From positions 63,321 through 127,320 of the forward strand of contig VWZX01010669.1 of assembly GCA_013399015.1 (NCBI GenBank): 64,000 nucleotides of DNA, given 5' to 3'. Within the stretch, counting starts at the first letter, position 1, and the number at the start of each line of letters is the position of its first letter. This document shows, in pieces, positions 13,901 to 24,600 of this stretch. Under the pieces are notes generated by a model. It searched no databases. It saw only the letters and a program-made list of their open reading frames with translations, and had not been told where the DNA came from. The stretch is from Galbula dea. Lineage: Eukaryota; Chordata; Aves; Piciformes; Galbulidae. Made by a program: the position numbers and the translations under genes.

Positions 13901-16900
13901 CCCCTGCCCTCCTCAGTTACTCATCATATTTAGTCAAAATACCACTGCCTCAATCCCAGCTACTAATTCTGCCATAGTTTATATGGTCTCTCTCTAGAAC
14001 AGATCCAGAACAGATAAATACATTTTTTTACTGGACTCCCTCCCTCTTGCACCTGAACATGGATCATTTCCCTCACTTCTGTTCAGCACAAAGCACTAAG
14101 TACAGCTGTATGAATAGCAGGAGGATGCCAGGGGCTGTTTAAACCTGCATTACAGCAGGGGGAGTGGGCAGGGAGGAAAAAAATAAATTATCAAACAATC
14201 ATAATATAGCCCATGTGTATTCCACGTGCACTAGGGACTCCCTGCATTCTTTTAACATCATCCTCTCCCCAGCAAACGAGCTCCCTCTGAAACAGCCCCA
14301 GTCCTTCTGTGTTGTCTTTCCTGAACCTTCACTGTCTTTATGCCAAAGACCTCTTTCTCCCATTCACCACTGAGTGCTCTGTTCTTCACTTGTGGGTATT
14401 GGCTGGGTTTCTACCCCCTCCACCCCCCCCATTTCTCCTCTACTAGGTCAGGGGCTTAATGCTTCTTCCTTCACACTCCCAGTTCATGTCGGCTGCTCCA
14501 GTTCACTCTCTCTTTTGCTTTTCCAGTCTCTCTCCCACAAAGCTCAGTTGTGCCCTTGCTGTTTACATAATGTCATGCCTGTCAATACCTTCCCCTTATT
14601 TCTTCCTTTGACGAGAAAAAAACTCAAGACAATCCCTCTTTCAGTGTAAAAGGTGGGTTGTTTGGTTTTGGTGGGGTTTTTGTTGCATTTTTTCACTTGG
14701 GTTTTTCCTTTTTTGTTGTTGGGGCTGTTGTTGTTGGAGAGGTTTTAGGGGGTTTTAGAACTTTTTAAAAAGAGAGAGAAGCAGAGACAGCACCTCGCCA
14801 ATGTTCCTCTCACTCCAAACAGTTAACACTAGTCACTAGACCCTCCCCTGCTTTTTGGTCTCCCCAGATATATGGCTTTCAAAACAGCACATTTCAGCAA
14901 GCAAGGTATGGCACCCTTTTATAAATATACTACACCATTTCTTAAACAATTCTACAGAGCTAGCTATCACAAGCCTCCTTTCCCTTCCTCTGCTCTCTGC
15001 ACTAGAACCCTTGAGCCTCTGCCCCCTTTCACCATCACTGCCCAAACTGCAAATCCATAGTCCATGCTTTCCTTTTCCTGTCTTCCCAGTAACCTCCAGG
15101 AAATTATAGACAACAGATACAGAGGCTTCAAAACACTCAAGTAACTGAGACATGATGGATCCTACAAAGCTGGTAGCAAGCAGGACAGGTCTTTATCCCC
15201 GGATGAAAAGTACTCTGATCAGTTGGGAGGGCACTTTGCTTACATTCTGCTGTAACTGCCACAAGATTTTTTTTTTAAAATACATACAAATTCAATACAA
15301 AATAATGATTACTGTTAGCATGAACTTCTGTCCTAAAATTCTAGCTTCCCATGGTATCTTAGAGGCCTATGGCTAATCTTGAAGGATTACCAAAGCTAGG
15401 CTCCTCCATGAGCAACAATGAAAGTAGCAGGATGAGAGTTTCCTTTCTCTCTCTTAAAAACATTAAGAATTATGTTTAGCCAGTTTTCTTCCTAGTGCTG
15501 AGGTAAGAAAAAAATGAAAACATCAGTTTTTTCCCAGAATGGGAAGGGGTACAAGAAATTTACCTGCAAAACCTAATGAAAGAACTGTAGCTACTTCAGA
15601 GAAGCCATCTGGCCCTAGGGCAAAACAGTCCACTGTCAAATGGTGCGGCTAAAATGGAAATCCTCACCTAAGAAATGGTCCTTTCACAGTAACACAGGAA
15701 ATACACACTCTTCATACTTAAAAGTCAGCAAAACTTTTAATTCCTAAATATTTTATAATTAGAGTAAAACCAACCAACCAAAAAACCCCAAACAAAACAA
15801 AAGGCTGATATCACAGTGAAGAAGATATTTCACTCCTCCACAGAACAAGAAATGCGTGGGTAGTATCCTCCTCGCCACCACAACTGGTGTAGCAGCCCCA
15901 TGTATCATTTCTATAGATTACTGTTCTAAGATACACAGGGTAAGAAGCTGGACAAATACTCTACAAAAACCTGCAAACATGGATTTTAGTTACAACAGAG
16001 CTAGAGGGGTGCAGTCTGCTAATGGCTTCGCTACAAGTAAGAAGACTTATGTTGCAACGTGCATTTACAGGAGACAGTGACACATCCCATCTTTCTACTT
16101 GACAAGACGACATTACTGAAGGAAACAGTATTTTATGAAGCCAAAACATATTGTGCTTATCAGTAACAAACTAGCTACTGATGTTGATGAAGATAAAAAG
16201 AACAGTGCATAAGGAAATAACTGCTACACAGTAAGAGAACAAGGGAGCATTTTATTGGTTTAGACATTAATTGCCTTGGGAGGGAGGAAATATTAAATTG
16301 TCGAATTCACTGCAACATCAGGTGGTGGAATGTGTCTAGAAATAGATCCATCAGTTGCTGTTCTAGCAAATAACCTGGGTAGAAGCCCTCACTGAGAAAC
16401 CCCTAAACTACAGGCTTTTGGCAGCTAGAAGAGTGTATTGGGGGAAGATCTAGCAGCTACACTCCAAATGATTTCAGCTACCAAACTTACTTGTTTTGTA
16501 TTATTTGCACAAACATCAAATAAAGGACTAATCAAAATTGCCCACTTAAGTCTAGTTTTTTTAGGGGGAAAAAAAAACAAACCCAAATCAAACCAACAAA
16601 CAAAAACCCCAAACACAAAACAACAAAAAAACCCCAAACACCCAGCCACACAAACCAATTAATAAAAAACCCCAAACTAATACCTAAAACCAAAGTCAGC
16701 TTGTTATTTTACCCAGTGCTCCTACACTTTGACCAAGAGAATAACAAGTTGTTATTAGTTTATCAGGTAATCATGACTGGAAGAGGTGGCTTGGCAGTAT
16801 AGAGAGGTGATGCTGAACAGCACTATGCTCTTAGTTCAGCCTGTGATTCAATCACCTTTAACATAATTTTCAGTTACACCTTCCCCCTAGCCTTTCCAGC

Positions 16901-18949
16901 CTACACATCCAAGTCAAAAGTACAAAGTAGCTATTACAACAGTACTTACAGCACCCCTATTGGCGTTGCAACAGTTTATTTTTTTTAGAAAACCCATCCA
17001 GAACCCTAACATCTTGAGTAGAAGACAATTTGAATAATTAAACAAGCAGGAGAGAGGTAGTGATGCCCTAAGTGACGAAGCTAGAGAAACTGAGGGGCTA
17101 TTCTCACAGTGCAGAGGAAACAAACAATAGGGTAAGGAATCTGGCTTTACACTACATATTTATAAAGGATACACTGATATCTGAACAAGGAAGTTCAGTC
17201 CAAACTGTAGGTTCTTGTAAATTCAGCTTCCAGAATTGAAACCAAACCCAGTAAAGTTCCTAAAACTCAACCTAAGCTTTCCTGTAATGATTTAATTCTT
17301 TGCACGTCTGCAACACAATCTTTTTCTTTTTGCACAATAGTCCTCAAGGGACAAAACCAACTTAAAATTTACTTTCTGCCTTTTATTTTTTTTTTTTATG
17401 AATAGCAAAGTAAAAAGTAATAAAATGAACATCCAGACCCAAAGCTGGCACACGATTGATATCTACATCACAAAACTAAGCTAAGGGTAGCAGTTCCACA
17501 AGGAAGTGATTAGGGTGAAAAAACAAGAACACTCACCAAAGTATATCAAATTTACTAAAATACCACAACCAACTGCCACCTCTGTCATTAGGATTTAAGC
17601 CCATCAGAACACAAGAAAAACAACGGCCACCTTTCCAGATATTTTAGCTACACAGAGCAACTTTCCTTTGATATTTCACACCCTAACTACCATGAAGATT
17701 CTGCACTGGGAAACTCCTAACAGGCTGGGAAGCTCCAACAGAGCTACTTAAATCGTCAGAGAAACTGTAGGAAACGCAGTTTAAGTGACTGCAGCATCAG
17801 TCCATGTTAACAAGCCTGTTTTCCCTCCAGCAGCTAAAGCAATTAAACGTTTCCCACATGAGGACGGGAAGCAGTTGAGCTACTGTCAGCTAGCATCTGC
17901 GACACAACTCAACCTCGATTCTGAACTGAGTGATGCTGAAGTGCAGTCACCATGCCTCCAGGCCAGCTCTGTCCTGTTCCTGGACACACCCTGTACGCTC
18001 CCTCCTGACCTGGCAGCTGCTTCTACCCGCACAGTTCCTCTTACAGATTTTCTCTTTAGATGGGAGTTGACACATCTTACTTCTTCCCAGTAAGCTGCCA
18101 AGCAGAAGCATGGGCATATGACACAAGATGGTGCCTGGAGAAGGCTGGGGTCCCATGCGCCACGGTGAGCCCGAGTACACCCTTGCTCCACAGGATGTCG
18201 TGCAGCCCCCGTGGGGACCTCTGCTCAGTGAAGAACCAGAATGTTGAGGAGCCCACTGAAAATCGCCCTTTAATGTGATCTCCCCCAGAATTTCAGTGCT
18301 CTAAACACCCATCTCCCGCTTGACTTCTACTACCCCAAAGGGTGACCCTCGCATCACTGCTCCCCTAATTTCTCAGGGCAAACCCACAGCGCTCCCTCCT
18401 TAGCCCTCCCTCCCACGGGAAGTGCCAAACGCGGCAGGGCACCTGCCGTGCGCACAGGTTCGACCGCCCAGGCAGTTATGAGGCACGAGGCGGCTCCCCG
18501 ACACCTTGCCGCCCGGCGCTAAGCGGCGGCACCCGCAGGGCAGGAGGGCCGGGGACCCTGCGGGGCGGGGAGCTGAGGCGACGCTGTGCCGTGAGGAGGC
18601 GGTGGCGGGCGAGAGAAGGGCAAGAGAGAGCTCTCACGGAGAGGCGGCGGCGGGTCGTGGCGGGCGGTACCTGCTCGGTGGCGCTGGGACAGCAGGCGAT
18701 GAGCGGCAGCGCCGTCAGGCAGTTCAGCAGGAGGCCGCCCAGGGTGATGGCGTTGGGAGCCAGCCCCAGCGGGACCTGTTCCACCAGCCAGGCCCAGTAG
18801 GGCTGCAGCCACGGCTCCAGCAGCGAACGCCCAGCCGCGCTGTAGCGGTGCTGCTCCAGGCGCTTCAGCTGCGCCGGGCTGAGAGGCGCGGGCAGAAGCC
18901 AGGACACGGCCATAACGCCACCCCACCGCGGGGTCCGTAGACCAGACAT
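1751..18949 (-). CDS. CHPT1: CHPT1, choline phosphotransferase 1 (3' exons beyond window)
   Basis: CHPT1 transfers phosphocholine from CDP-choline to diacylglycerol, the last step of the Kennedy pathway to phosphatidylcholine, as a multi-pass enzyme of internal membranes. Six minus-strand exons join in frame to 315 codons. Exon 2 carries the full CDP-alcohol phosphatidyltransferase signature D-x2-DG-x2-AR-x8-G-x3-D-x3-D, with metal/substrate aspartates at about residues 113, 116, 134 and 138. The human protein is about 406 residues, so roughly 90 C-terminal residues (starting after SQKLV) should lie left of base 1. CHPT1 rather than CEPT1 is chosen because the N-terminus starts LSPAQLKRLEQHRYSAAGRS without the longer CEPT1 extension, and because of the MYBPC1 neighbour. 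The CpG-island promoter suggests broad expression. Confidence 0.96.
2290..2421 (-). CDS. CHPT1: CHPT1 exon 5
   Basis: 132 bp, 44 codons, phase 0 at both ends. It reads VPLVGLEVKFFAVFGIMCGI, then ALSFFNYFRVIFGGGVGKNG and STIA. The G-G-V-G-K-N-G-S-T-I-A stretch is conserved with human. The acceptor cctgctaag has few pyrimidines. Confidence 0.94.
3994..4078 (-). CDS. CHPT1: CHPT1 exon 4
   Basis: 85 bp encoding VDVTEVQIAITMLLLTTAYG, then GTAVWDYT. It completes the split Lys codon and ends in phase 0. It matches human VDVTEIQIAL and MWDYT as remembered. Acceptor tttcctcctag, donor ACA|gtaagt. Confidence 0.95.
4453..4946 (-). mobile_element. CR1 LINE fragment (reverse transcriptase C-terminus and 3' end)
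   Basis: The minus strand encodes a CR1 ORF2 C-terminus (VLESVQRRATKLIRGLENRP, YEDRLRELGLFSLEKSRLRG, then YWNRLPREVVESPSLKVFKK), followed by a CR1 3' end (TCTAGATGATCTTGAGGCTCC) and a decayed ATTCTCTGATTCTGTT tail. It is 5'-truncated, as usual. The roughly 130-codon remnant has no stop codon, suggesting a relatively young insertion. It lies in CHPT1 intron 3, in the same orientation as the gene. Confidence 0.93.
6761..6820. repeat. Perfect tandem duplication, 2 x 30 bp
   Basis: The 30-base unit starting CATCACCCTTCAGTGCAGTC and ending CAGTGTCATG occurs twice with no mismatch, at 6761-6790 and 6791-6820. The bases just before (GGTGTAGTC) may be a decayed third copy. It lies in CHPT1 intron 3. 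Confidence 0.95.
8050..8191 (-). CDS. CHPT1: CHPT1 exon 3
   Basis: 142 bp reading VFVVLGSCIAIRLGTNPDLL, then CCFVGLFMFYSAHWQTYVSG and TLRFGK (Lys codon split). A hydrophobic membrane segment is followed by the conserved AHWQTYVSG loop. Acceptor ctgcatttcag, donor AAA|gtaagt. Confidence 0.95.
9035..9172 (+). mobile_element. CR1 3'-end fragment
   Basis: The plus strand carries the typical CR1 3' tail: an AGGCTGAACTAGATGATCCC block, then CAGAGGTCCTTCCTAACTTC and a CTGTGATTT end. The preceding bases (GGCAGCCTTGGATTCAGTGA) also look CR1-like. It ends about 66 bases left of CHPT1 exon 2's donor. Confidence 0.75.
9239..9386 (-). CDS. CHPT1: CHPT1 exon 2 (catalytic motif)
   Basis: 148 bp reading APFWACILGALGLFIYQSLD, then AIDGKQARRTNSSSPLGELF and DHGCDSIST. 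The complete CDP-alcohol phosphatidyltransferase motif sits here and no key residue is missing. The donor ACAG|gtagcc departs from consensus at +4 and +5. Acceptor atctctttcag. Confidence 0.96.
9862..10371 (+). mobile_element. CR1 LINE fragment, plus strand
   Basis: It encodes pieces of CR1 ORF2 (LEHLSYEDRLRELGLFSLQK, RRLRGDLIVVFQYLKG) interrupted by frameshifts, then a complete CR1 3' end (GGAACTAGATGATTTTTAAG, GTCTCTTCCAACTCTGACAG) with a short ATTCTATA tail. It is older and more decayed than the 4.5-kb copy, and lies antisense in CHPT1 intron 1. Confidence 0.93.
14650..14760. repeat. T/G-rich low-complexity tract
   Basis: A run dominated by T and G (TTGTTTGGTTTTGGTGGGG, TTGTTGTTGGGGCTG), in CHPT1 intron 1. 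It is the opposite-strand look-alike of the A/C-rich tract at 16.6 kb. Confidence 0.75.
16566..16680. repeat. A-rich low-complexity tract (AAACC-like)
   Basis: Over 100 bases made almost only of A and C in patterns such as AAACCCCAAACAC and AACAACAAAAAAACCCC. Likely a simple repeat or a retroelement tail; lies in CHPT1 intron 1. Confidence 0.8.
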
Positions 18950-19300
18950 AACCCGAGGTCAAGCCCCCGCCGCCACTCCGGGCGGGGCGGAGTTGAGGGC
19001 AGTGGCAGGAGGCGGAAGAAGCCGACGCCCAGCGGCGGCTCTGGCGGAGGGGAGCCACCGCCCCCGCGGCAGCTCTTGCTGGGAGGACTCCTCCGTCTCT
19101 GTCCGCTCTTGGTTCCTTCACCCTTAGTGCTTGGCTCCCTGCTTCCCCACAGCAAAGGCGCAGTTTCTGGGTGGGTTGCCCTAGCCGTGGCAGCACTGCC
19201 AGCCCGGCGTCGCCGTGAGGGGATCGCTCCGGGAGGGCCCGGGTACGGTTTCCCCCTGCCGCCATTTCCCCAGGCCTGTCGCACAGTTAAGAGTCGGTGC
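18420..19300 (-). promoter_or_regulatory. CHPT1: CpG-island promoter of CHPT1
   Basis: A sharp GC- and CpG-rich island in otherwise AT-rich DNA, covering exon 1, its donor and about 350 bases upstream of the start codon. A consensus GC box (GGGCGGGGC, Sp1-type) lies at about 18980-18988, some 30 bases upstream of the first ATG. No TATA box was noticed. The exact transcription start cannot be read. Long open frames on both strands here are side effects of high GC. Confidence 0.8.
18671..18949 (-). CDS. CHPT1: CHPT1 exon 1 (start codon, N-terminus)
   Basis: 279 bp, 93 codons, phase 0 out. It reads LSPAQLKRLEQHRYSAAGRS, then LLEPWLQPYWAWLVEQVPLG and PNAITLGGLLLNCLTALPLI, the last being the first membrane segment. 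Two in-frame starts exist: 18949 (G at -3, T at +4) and 18913 (MAVSWLLP; G at -3, G at +4, the better context). Human starts at a comparable distance from LSAAQL, so either is possible. GC-rich. Donor CAG|gtaccg. Confidence 0.93.
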
Positions 19301-21550
19301 TACGGTCTGATGTAGATGGCCTGTTAACCCACGGCTCGTCTCATGCATGTGAGCAGAGTGGGTTGAATCCCCGTCTCTCTATGATTTTGCTTTTCATCTT
19401 ACTTTTCTTTCTCACGTTTTACGATGCAGCTGACAGGTACACACAGCAGGTGGCTGGCAAGGCTTTTTGACAGAGCAAGGTGTAAAGGCAAGGCCTGGGC
19501 AGCAGGCAACTTCCCTGCAGTCAGCATGACACCCAGGGAGTAGCGGTCTTGCACCTTATGGGACACCTGGGCATTGTGATATGCAAGAGTTACTTCCTTA
19601 ACCTGCTTAGAGAAAGTGCTCCAAAAAAAATACACGTTTTCAGAAATTGTGGCATGTCAAATTGTGTTGGTCGTGTGAAGGATTTTAGGTGTATCCTGGA
19701 ATCTCTGGGAAAGTATATTGTTTCTGAAAGTGGCCAGGGAAAGGTGTAATGTATATACAAGTTCTAATGAGTATTATATACCCAAATGGCATCTTAGAAT
19801 CAGGAATCCTTTTTTAAGTTACTCCATTGTGAGCCAGATGTTGCAGTTTTCTGGCCAGACAGAACGATTTCTTAGAGCCATTTCTTGTTTGAAGTGAGCC
19901 AATTCACTTTGTCTGATAAAGCTAGTGTGGTTTTGAGTTGGTTTCTCTACTGAAGAGGTCAGGAATACTTGACATATGCAAAAGGTTGTCAAAATACCTG
20001 TTAACGTGACAACATCCCAAGTGCTATGTTACTCATCAGCTGATTTCATTTACAGATCACTAAATACAGTATGATATGACAATTGAGTTCAAGGGCCAAT
20101 ACAGAGAAGAGAGAAGTGCCAGCAAAGGAGGGGGGTAATACATAACATAATAAAGATCAGTAACAGCTAATTAGAGCGTAGCAAACAGGAAATGTGACAA
20201 CTAGATTCACAACCAGCTAGATCCCCAGTCCACTGGAATCACTGGGTTTGAAAAAAGGTAAAACACTGTTTCTCTTAATATGCTGTGTATTGCTATGGTC
20301 AATGAACGAGATGGTACTGGTATTTATGGAGAGATTGCTCAAGCTGTTTGTGATACCAAGAGGAAAAGAAGAGGAAACAGACTAGGAAAAGAAGAGAGGG
20401 GAAAGTAAGTGGTATAAAAAGTGAGAGCCACATGGGCAGAGGAAGAAAGAGATTCCCTACTGAATTGATCACTGAGACTAAGGAAGGGTTTGTTTTAGTT
20501 TAAGAAGTATTCAGCAGCAAGGCACAGAACAAGAGAACACAGAACTTTTGCTTCAGCAAAGCAGCAGCTTTACTTGTCAGTCAGGAAAGCAGGCCTTAAA
20601 ATCAAGTGACAGTAAGTACACTGTGCTTAAAATAGAATGACTTTTGCTCCAGAATTTCAAAATGCAACAAAAGGCGTTCATAAAGTTAGTCTTCCTTCAC
20701 AATACTCTTCTAAAGGGTAATAATATTATACTTCTTTTATTTCCCTAAAAGGAAGTACAGGAAGCTTTATATTTAAAAAAAAAAAAATCTGACTCTCAAT
20801 AAATGCCTCCTTATAAACAGCATATCCCAATTTAAGCATTCTTTAAAAGATTTGTATGTGTTTTTTCTCCCCCCCTTTCAATATTGGTGAGACTGTTTTT
20901 TGTGAGGTAAAAATGGGCTGTCACTGGCCATGATCTTTCAATGTGAATGGGTGACTACAATGCCTGTATCAAGCTCCACATACATCAATTTGAGAATGGA
21001 TCTGTATTTATACAACAGTAACATTTATATGCCAAATACCCTTCCATGTGCAAGGAGAATAAGCCAAGAGAAGACAAAATATTTTCCTCTTGCTTCCTTA
21101 GCCCCCCTCCTTCTTTTTATAATTAACTTTGTTTCTTCTTTTTTTGATATGTGTATATTTGTGTGCATAAATGTTTGGGTCTGCCTTTTTATTCCAAGTA
21201 ATAACTTTCCTTGACCTGTGTATGTAAGTCAAGCTGAACACCAAGGCAGAGCTTTCAAAAATACTAAATTCCTACCAGATATATTGAAGTGCAGAAAAGG
21301 AAACCTTATTAATGGTGATACTGAACTATAACCTCAGCACATACTAGATGATGGAGAGTGTACACAGCAAGCAGATACTATGAATAATGCAGCTAGCTGA
21401 AGACTTCAAACAGGTTTCACATAGTATGAGATGTCAGGGAACACAACCATAAGCCACAAAAACATTACCAGTTTCACTTCTGGTGCTTTTGTGGTTTGCT
21501 GTTACTTTATCTTATATGACTAAGTTTTATTTGCTGCCCTCTTGTTACTC

Positions 21551-21618
21551 CTAGGTCTCTTTCAGAGACTAATTTCACTAATTTCCTGGAAATTCCACGT
21601 GATTCTGTGATTCTGTGA
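21551..21618 (+). mobile_element. Possible decayed CR1 3' tail
   Basis: AGGTCTCTTTCAGAGACTAA followed, 30 bases on, by GATTCTGTGATTCTGTG, the octamer microsatellite that ends CR1 elements. The body is too decayed to confirm. Confidence 0.45.
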
Positions 21619-24600
21619 ACTGAAGAATTACTGAACTGACTTTGAAGAAATTTCTTCTTGGGAGCTTTGGGCCATAGCCTCTACACCATGATATTCTGCT
21701 GCTCCTATTCTCTCTAGGTTGCTTTGGCTGTAGTTTTTGTTGTCTTTGGTTCACCTTTGTTCTCCCAAGCTGGTATTAACTGTGGATTTCATTAACATTT
21801 TCTTAACTGTGTGGTTTTTATCACTTCATCTATCTGTCCTGGTTTCCTCGTTTGAGCTAGAATGTAACCAATTCTCTGTTCAGTGGGTTTACTTTTCAGG
21901 TAAATCTCTTCTGAGTGATTAAATTTTCTGAAGTTAGTGGCGTGTTTTTGCAGACAGTGTCTGCTTCTAGAAGTGATAGCACTTGGTGTTTATTGTTACT
22001 GCCAAGGATTGGTATGCAGAAGGGCAAATCACGATAAATCAAAACTTCATCTTCTGTTATTCTCTATTTAAGGTACTGCAGCCTGTTTTAGGCCCAGTAG
22101 AAATCCCTTTTCTATCCTACTGCATCCTATCATTTCTCTCAAAGTAATTTCCAATTAATCTTTACTCCAGATGCTTGGCTGGTCAGCATAGTTAGTGAGA
22201 GTAGGAATTTATAGCACACTGGTGCCCACTCTGCAATTCCACCTGCAGCCTGATAGCCAGTACTTCCTATTGCTGTGGTGCATCTTGAGCCTGAGGGACA
22301 GCCGATGGCAAGGGGTGGGCAATGCAACTAGGGAGGAATTAAGGGCATTCAAATATAATGCTTACCATCCTCACAGTGAAAAGTAGCTTAGCTGAGCTTG
22401 TCTTTTAACACTGCTGGCATCTGGTGAAAATTAGAGTAGCTAATTCCATTGGCAGAGAGCCTACAGAAGCTGAGATTTATGCTGGCTTTCAGGTTACTAT
22501 GTATGGTATATTAAGACTGAGGAGGCAGCTACATACATAAGCTTGAAGCTGTAGACATCATTGTGCACAAAGTGCAGTTGGCTATGTGCATCCTTTTTGG
22601 CTTACCAAAAGCACAAAATCACAATAACTATAGTTTTTGGTGCTGACTAATATATCTCAACAGACCAAGATTATTTTAAATGAGGCCCATGTGCTTTAAT
22701 GCTTAAACCTGCATGGCATCTATTCAAACTGACCCTCTCACACAGCCTTTTGTGCTTCAAAACAGATTAAGGGAGCCTTAATTCACTAGTGAGCTGTAGA
22801 ATAAAGAGAAACTATTAATCCTTTATGACATTTATTTCTTAGTAGAGGCATTGCCTTCTTTTATGTGTAGGTGTGAATGAATGTGTAGGAGAGAACTGAT
22901 TTTGGCAGGAGCAGGGCAAAATGCAGGTGGAGAGATGTCCAGGATCACTGGAAATGGAGAACTGTTTCCTTGCACAGAAGGCAGCACAGAAGAAATCTCA
23001 AAAATAGAAAGGAGAGAAAGATGAAAAAGGATTTCAGAGCAAGTAAGATTTGCAGAACAAAGGGAGAAAATGCATTCAGATCCTGGAGTGAAAGAAGTGG
23101 TAATTCATCTACAAAAACACCAGTTCAGCAGTGGCACTTCATAGTAACACATTCTTTTATTATTGCGTAATTACTGACTGCTGGATGTTTGAAAATGTGC
23201 TGATGTAAAATAACCATCTTGTAATGTACCACTGGTCTAAGTAGACCTTTGTTTTTAGAAACCATAATTGGAAATCAATTATTAGTCAGTAAGCACATAA
23301 CCCACTGTGTCTCTACAGCCAGAGTGGGAACTGGTAAATAAATGACAAGGCATTAGGGAATCAACAGCCTAGACAAATGTTGTGTGACCTTGTGTCTCAC
23401 TCACATGCTTCAGAGTTTGCAGAAGGCTTACAGACAATCAGCCCCACTCCTGAAGTGCTTGGAGGTTAATGATGCTGGAGCTGGAAAGGTAACAGCCATT
23501 TTACCTTACCTAAGGCATTTTTGCCTTGCATGCTAAACTCACTAGTGTTATGATCTGAGTCCCTCATCTGCTACGATGAATTGCAGAGGAAGGGCGGATC
23601 TGGAGTGATGAAAGCTGTCACGACTGGCATTTATAATATTTAAAATATTGAAAGCGTATAGATACAAAATTGCATGTATCTATATCTTGTATCTTCACTC
23701 ACATTCTGTGTCACGTATCCTAAAGTGTAAGCCCACTGGGTTAGGTGACTGCTGATACTTTTTTCCCCTCAATGTGGTGGGCTCAAGTGCTTGCTTTACA
23801 GTATGTGGAAATTAAAAAAGAAATGGGGTAAGATGAGACAGAAAAAACCACTAAAAAATAGTGAACAAGGGCTCGATAGATCTTAAACACTTCATATTTA
23901 TTGTACATTAAATATAACAATTTCAGTTCAGTTGAGAGTCTGATGGCTTGGGTTTAGGAAATTGTAACTTCTAAAGGAAGATATGTTCAGCTTAAATGAT
24001 CATTAAGTGCATATTTATTAATTATGTTGCAGTAAAATCATATTCTGTTAAGCAATTCTCAGGTGAATAAGATACATTATCAAAGAGGTATGTATGCCAA
24101 GGGTGTATTCCAGCACAGCTATTGGCTAATCCATGTACTTTCATTCTGAGAAAGATAACACTTTGTATCACCAAGTACAAACTCTGACTGCTGCCTTATG
24201 TTTATTACACAGCTTCTCCTCTTTCCTTATGAAAAAACAGAACACAATATCAAACAGAAAATAAAGCTGAACGTTACAAAACATGTGTTGTCTTCTGTTC
24301 ATTTTATTTCAACCTTAAAGCAATCCATGCGTATTCTTTCTTTTCAGTAAGAGCAGGTAGAGAAAACAAGAAATAAGAAAAAAAAAGGAAGGAAATCCCT
24401 AACCACACGTTTGTTCTGTCATTGTAAGAGCTAAAATGCTGTAGTTCTGCTACCAATTTCCACCGTGGGGGAGGAAACACCATGGACGGACTCTCTCACT
24501 TCCTCTCAGTTTTGTTTGCCTGTACTTCACGCATATACGAATCAATAATATGCGGAGGCACTCCATCCATCAACATTCTGAAGAACGAAAGCCCACCTAC

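Larger units (their letters stand above)
9387..18670 (-). other. CHPT1 intron 1 (9.3 kb)
   Basis: A long first intron from the CpG island to the catalytic exon. It holds the plus-strand CR1 at about 9.9-10.4 kb and two low-complexity tracts. Short open frames on both strands have no recognisable domain. Confidence 0.85.

Noticed and set aside
18519..19265. A 248-codon minus-strand open frame over the CpG island
   Set aside because: It overlaps CHPT1 exon 1 in another frame; the Ala/Gly/Arg/Pro-rich composition is what high GC gives. The CHPT1 frame has a clear family match. The 144-codon plus-strand frame at 18506-18940 is rejected for the same reason.
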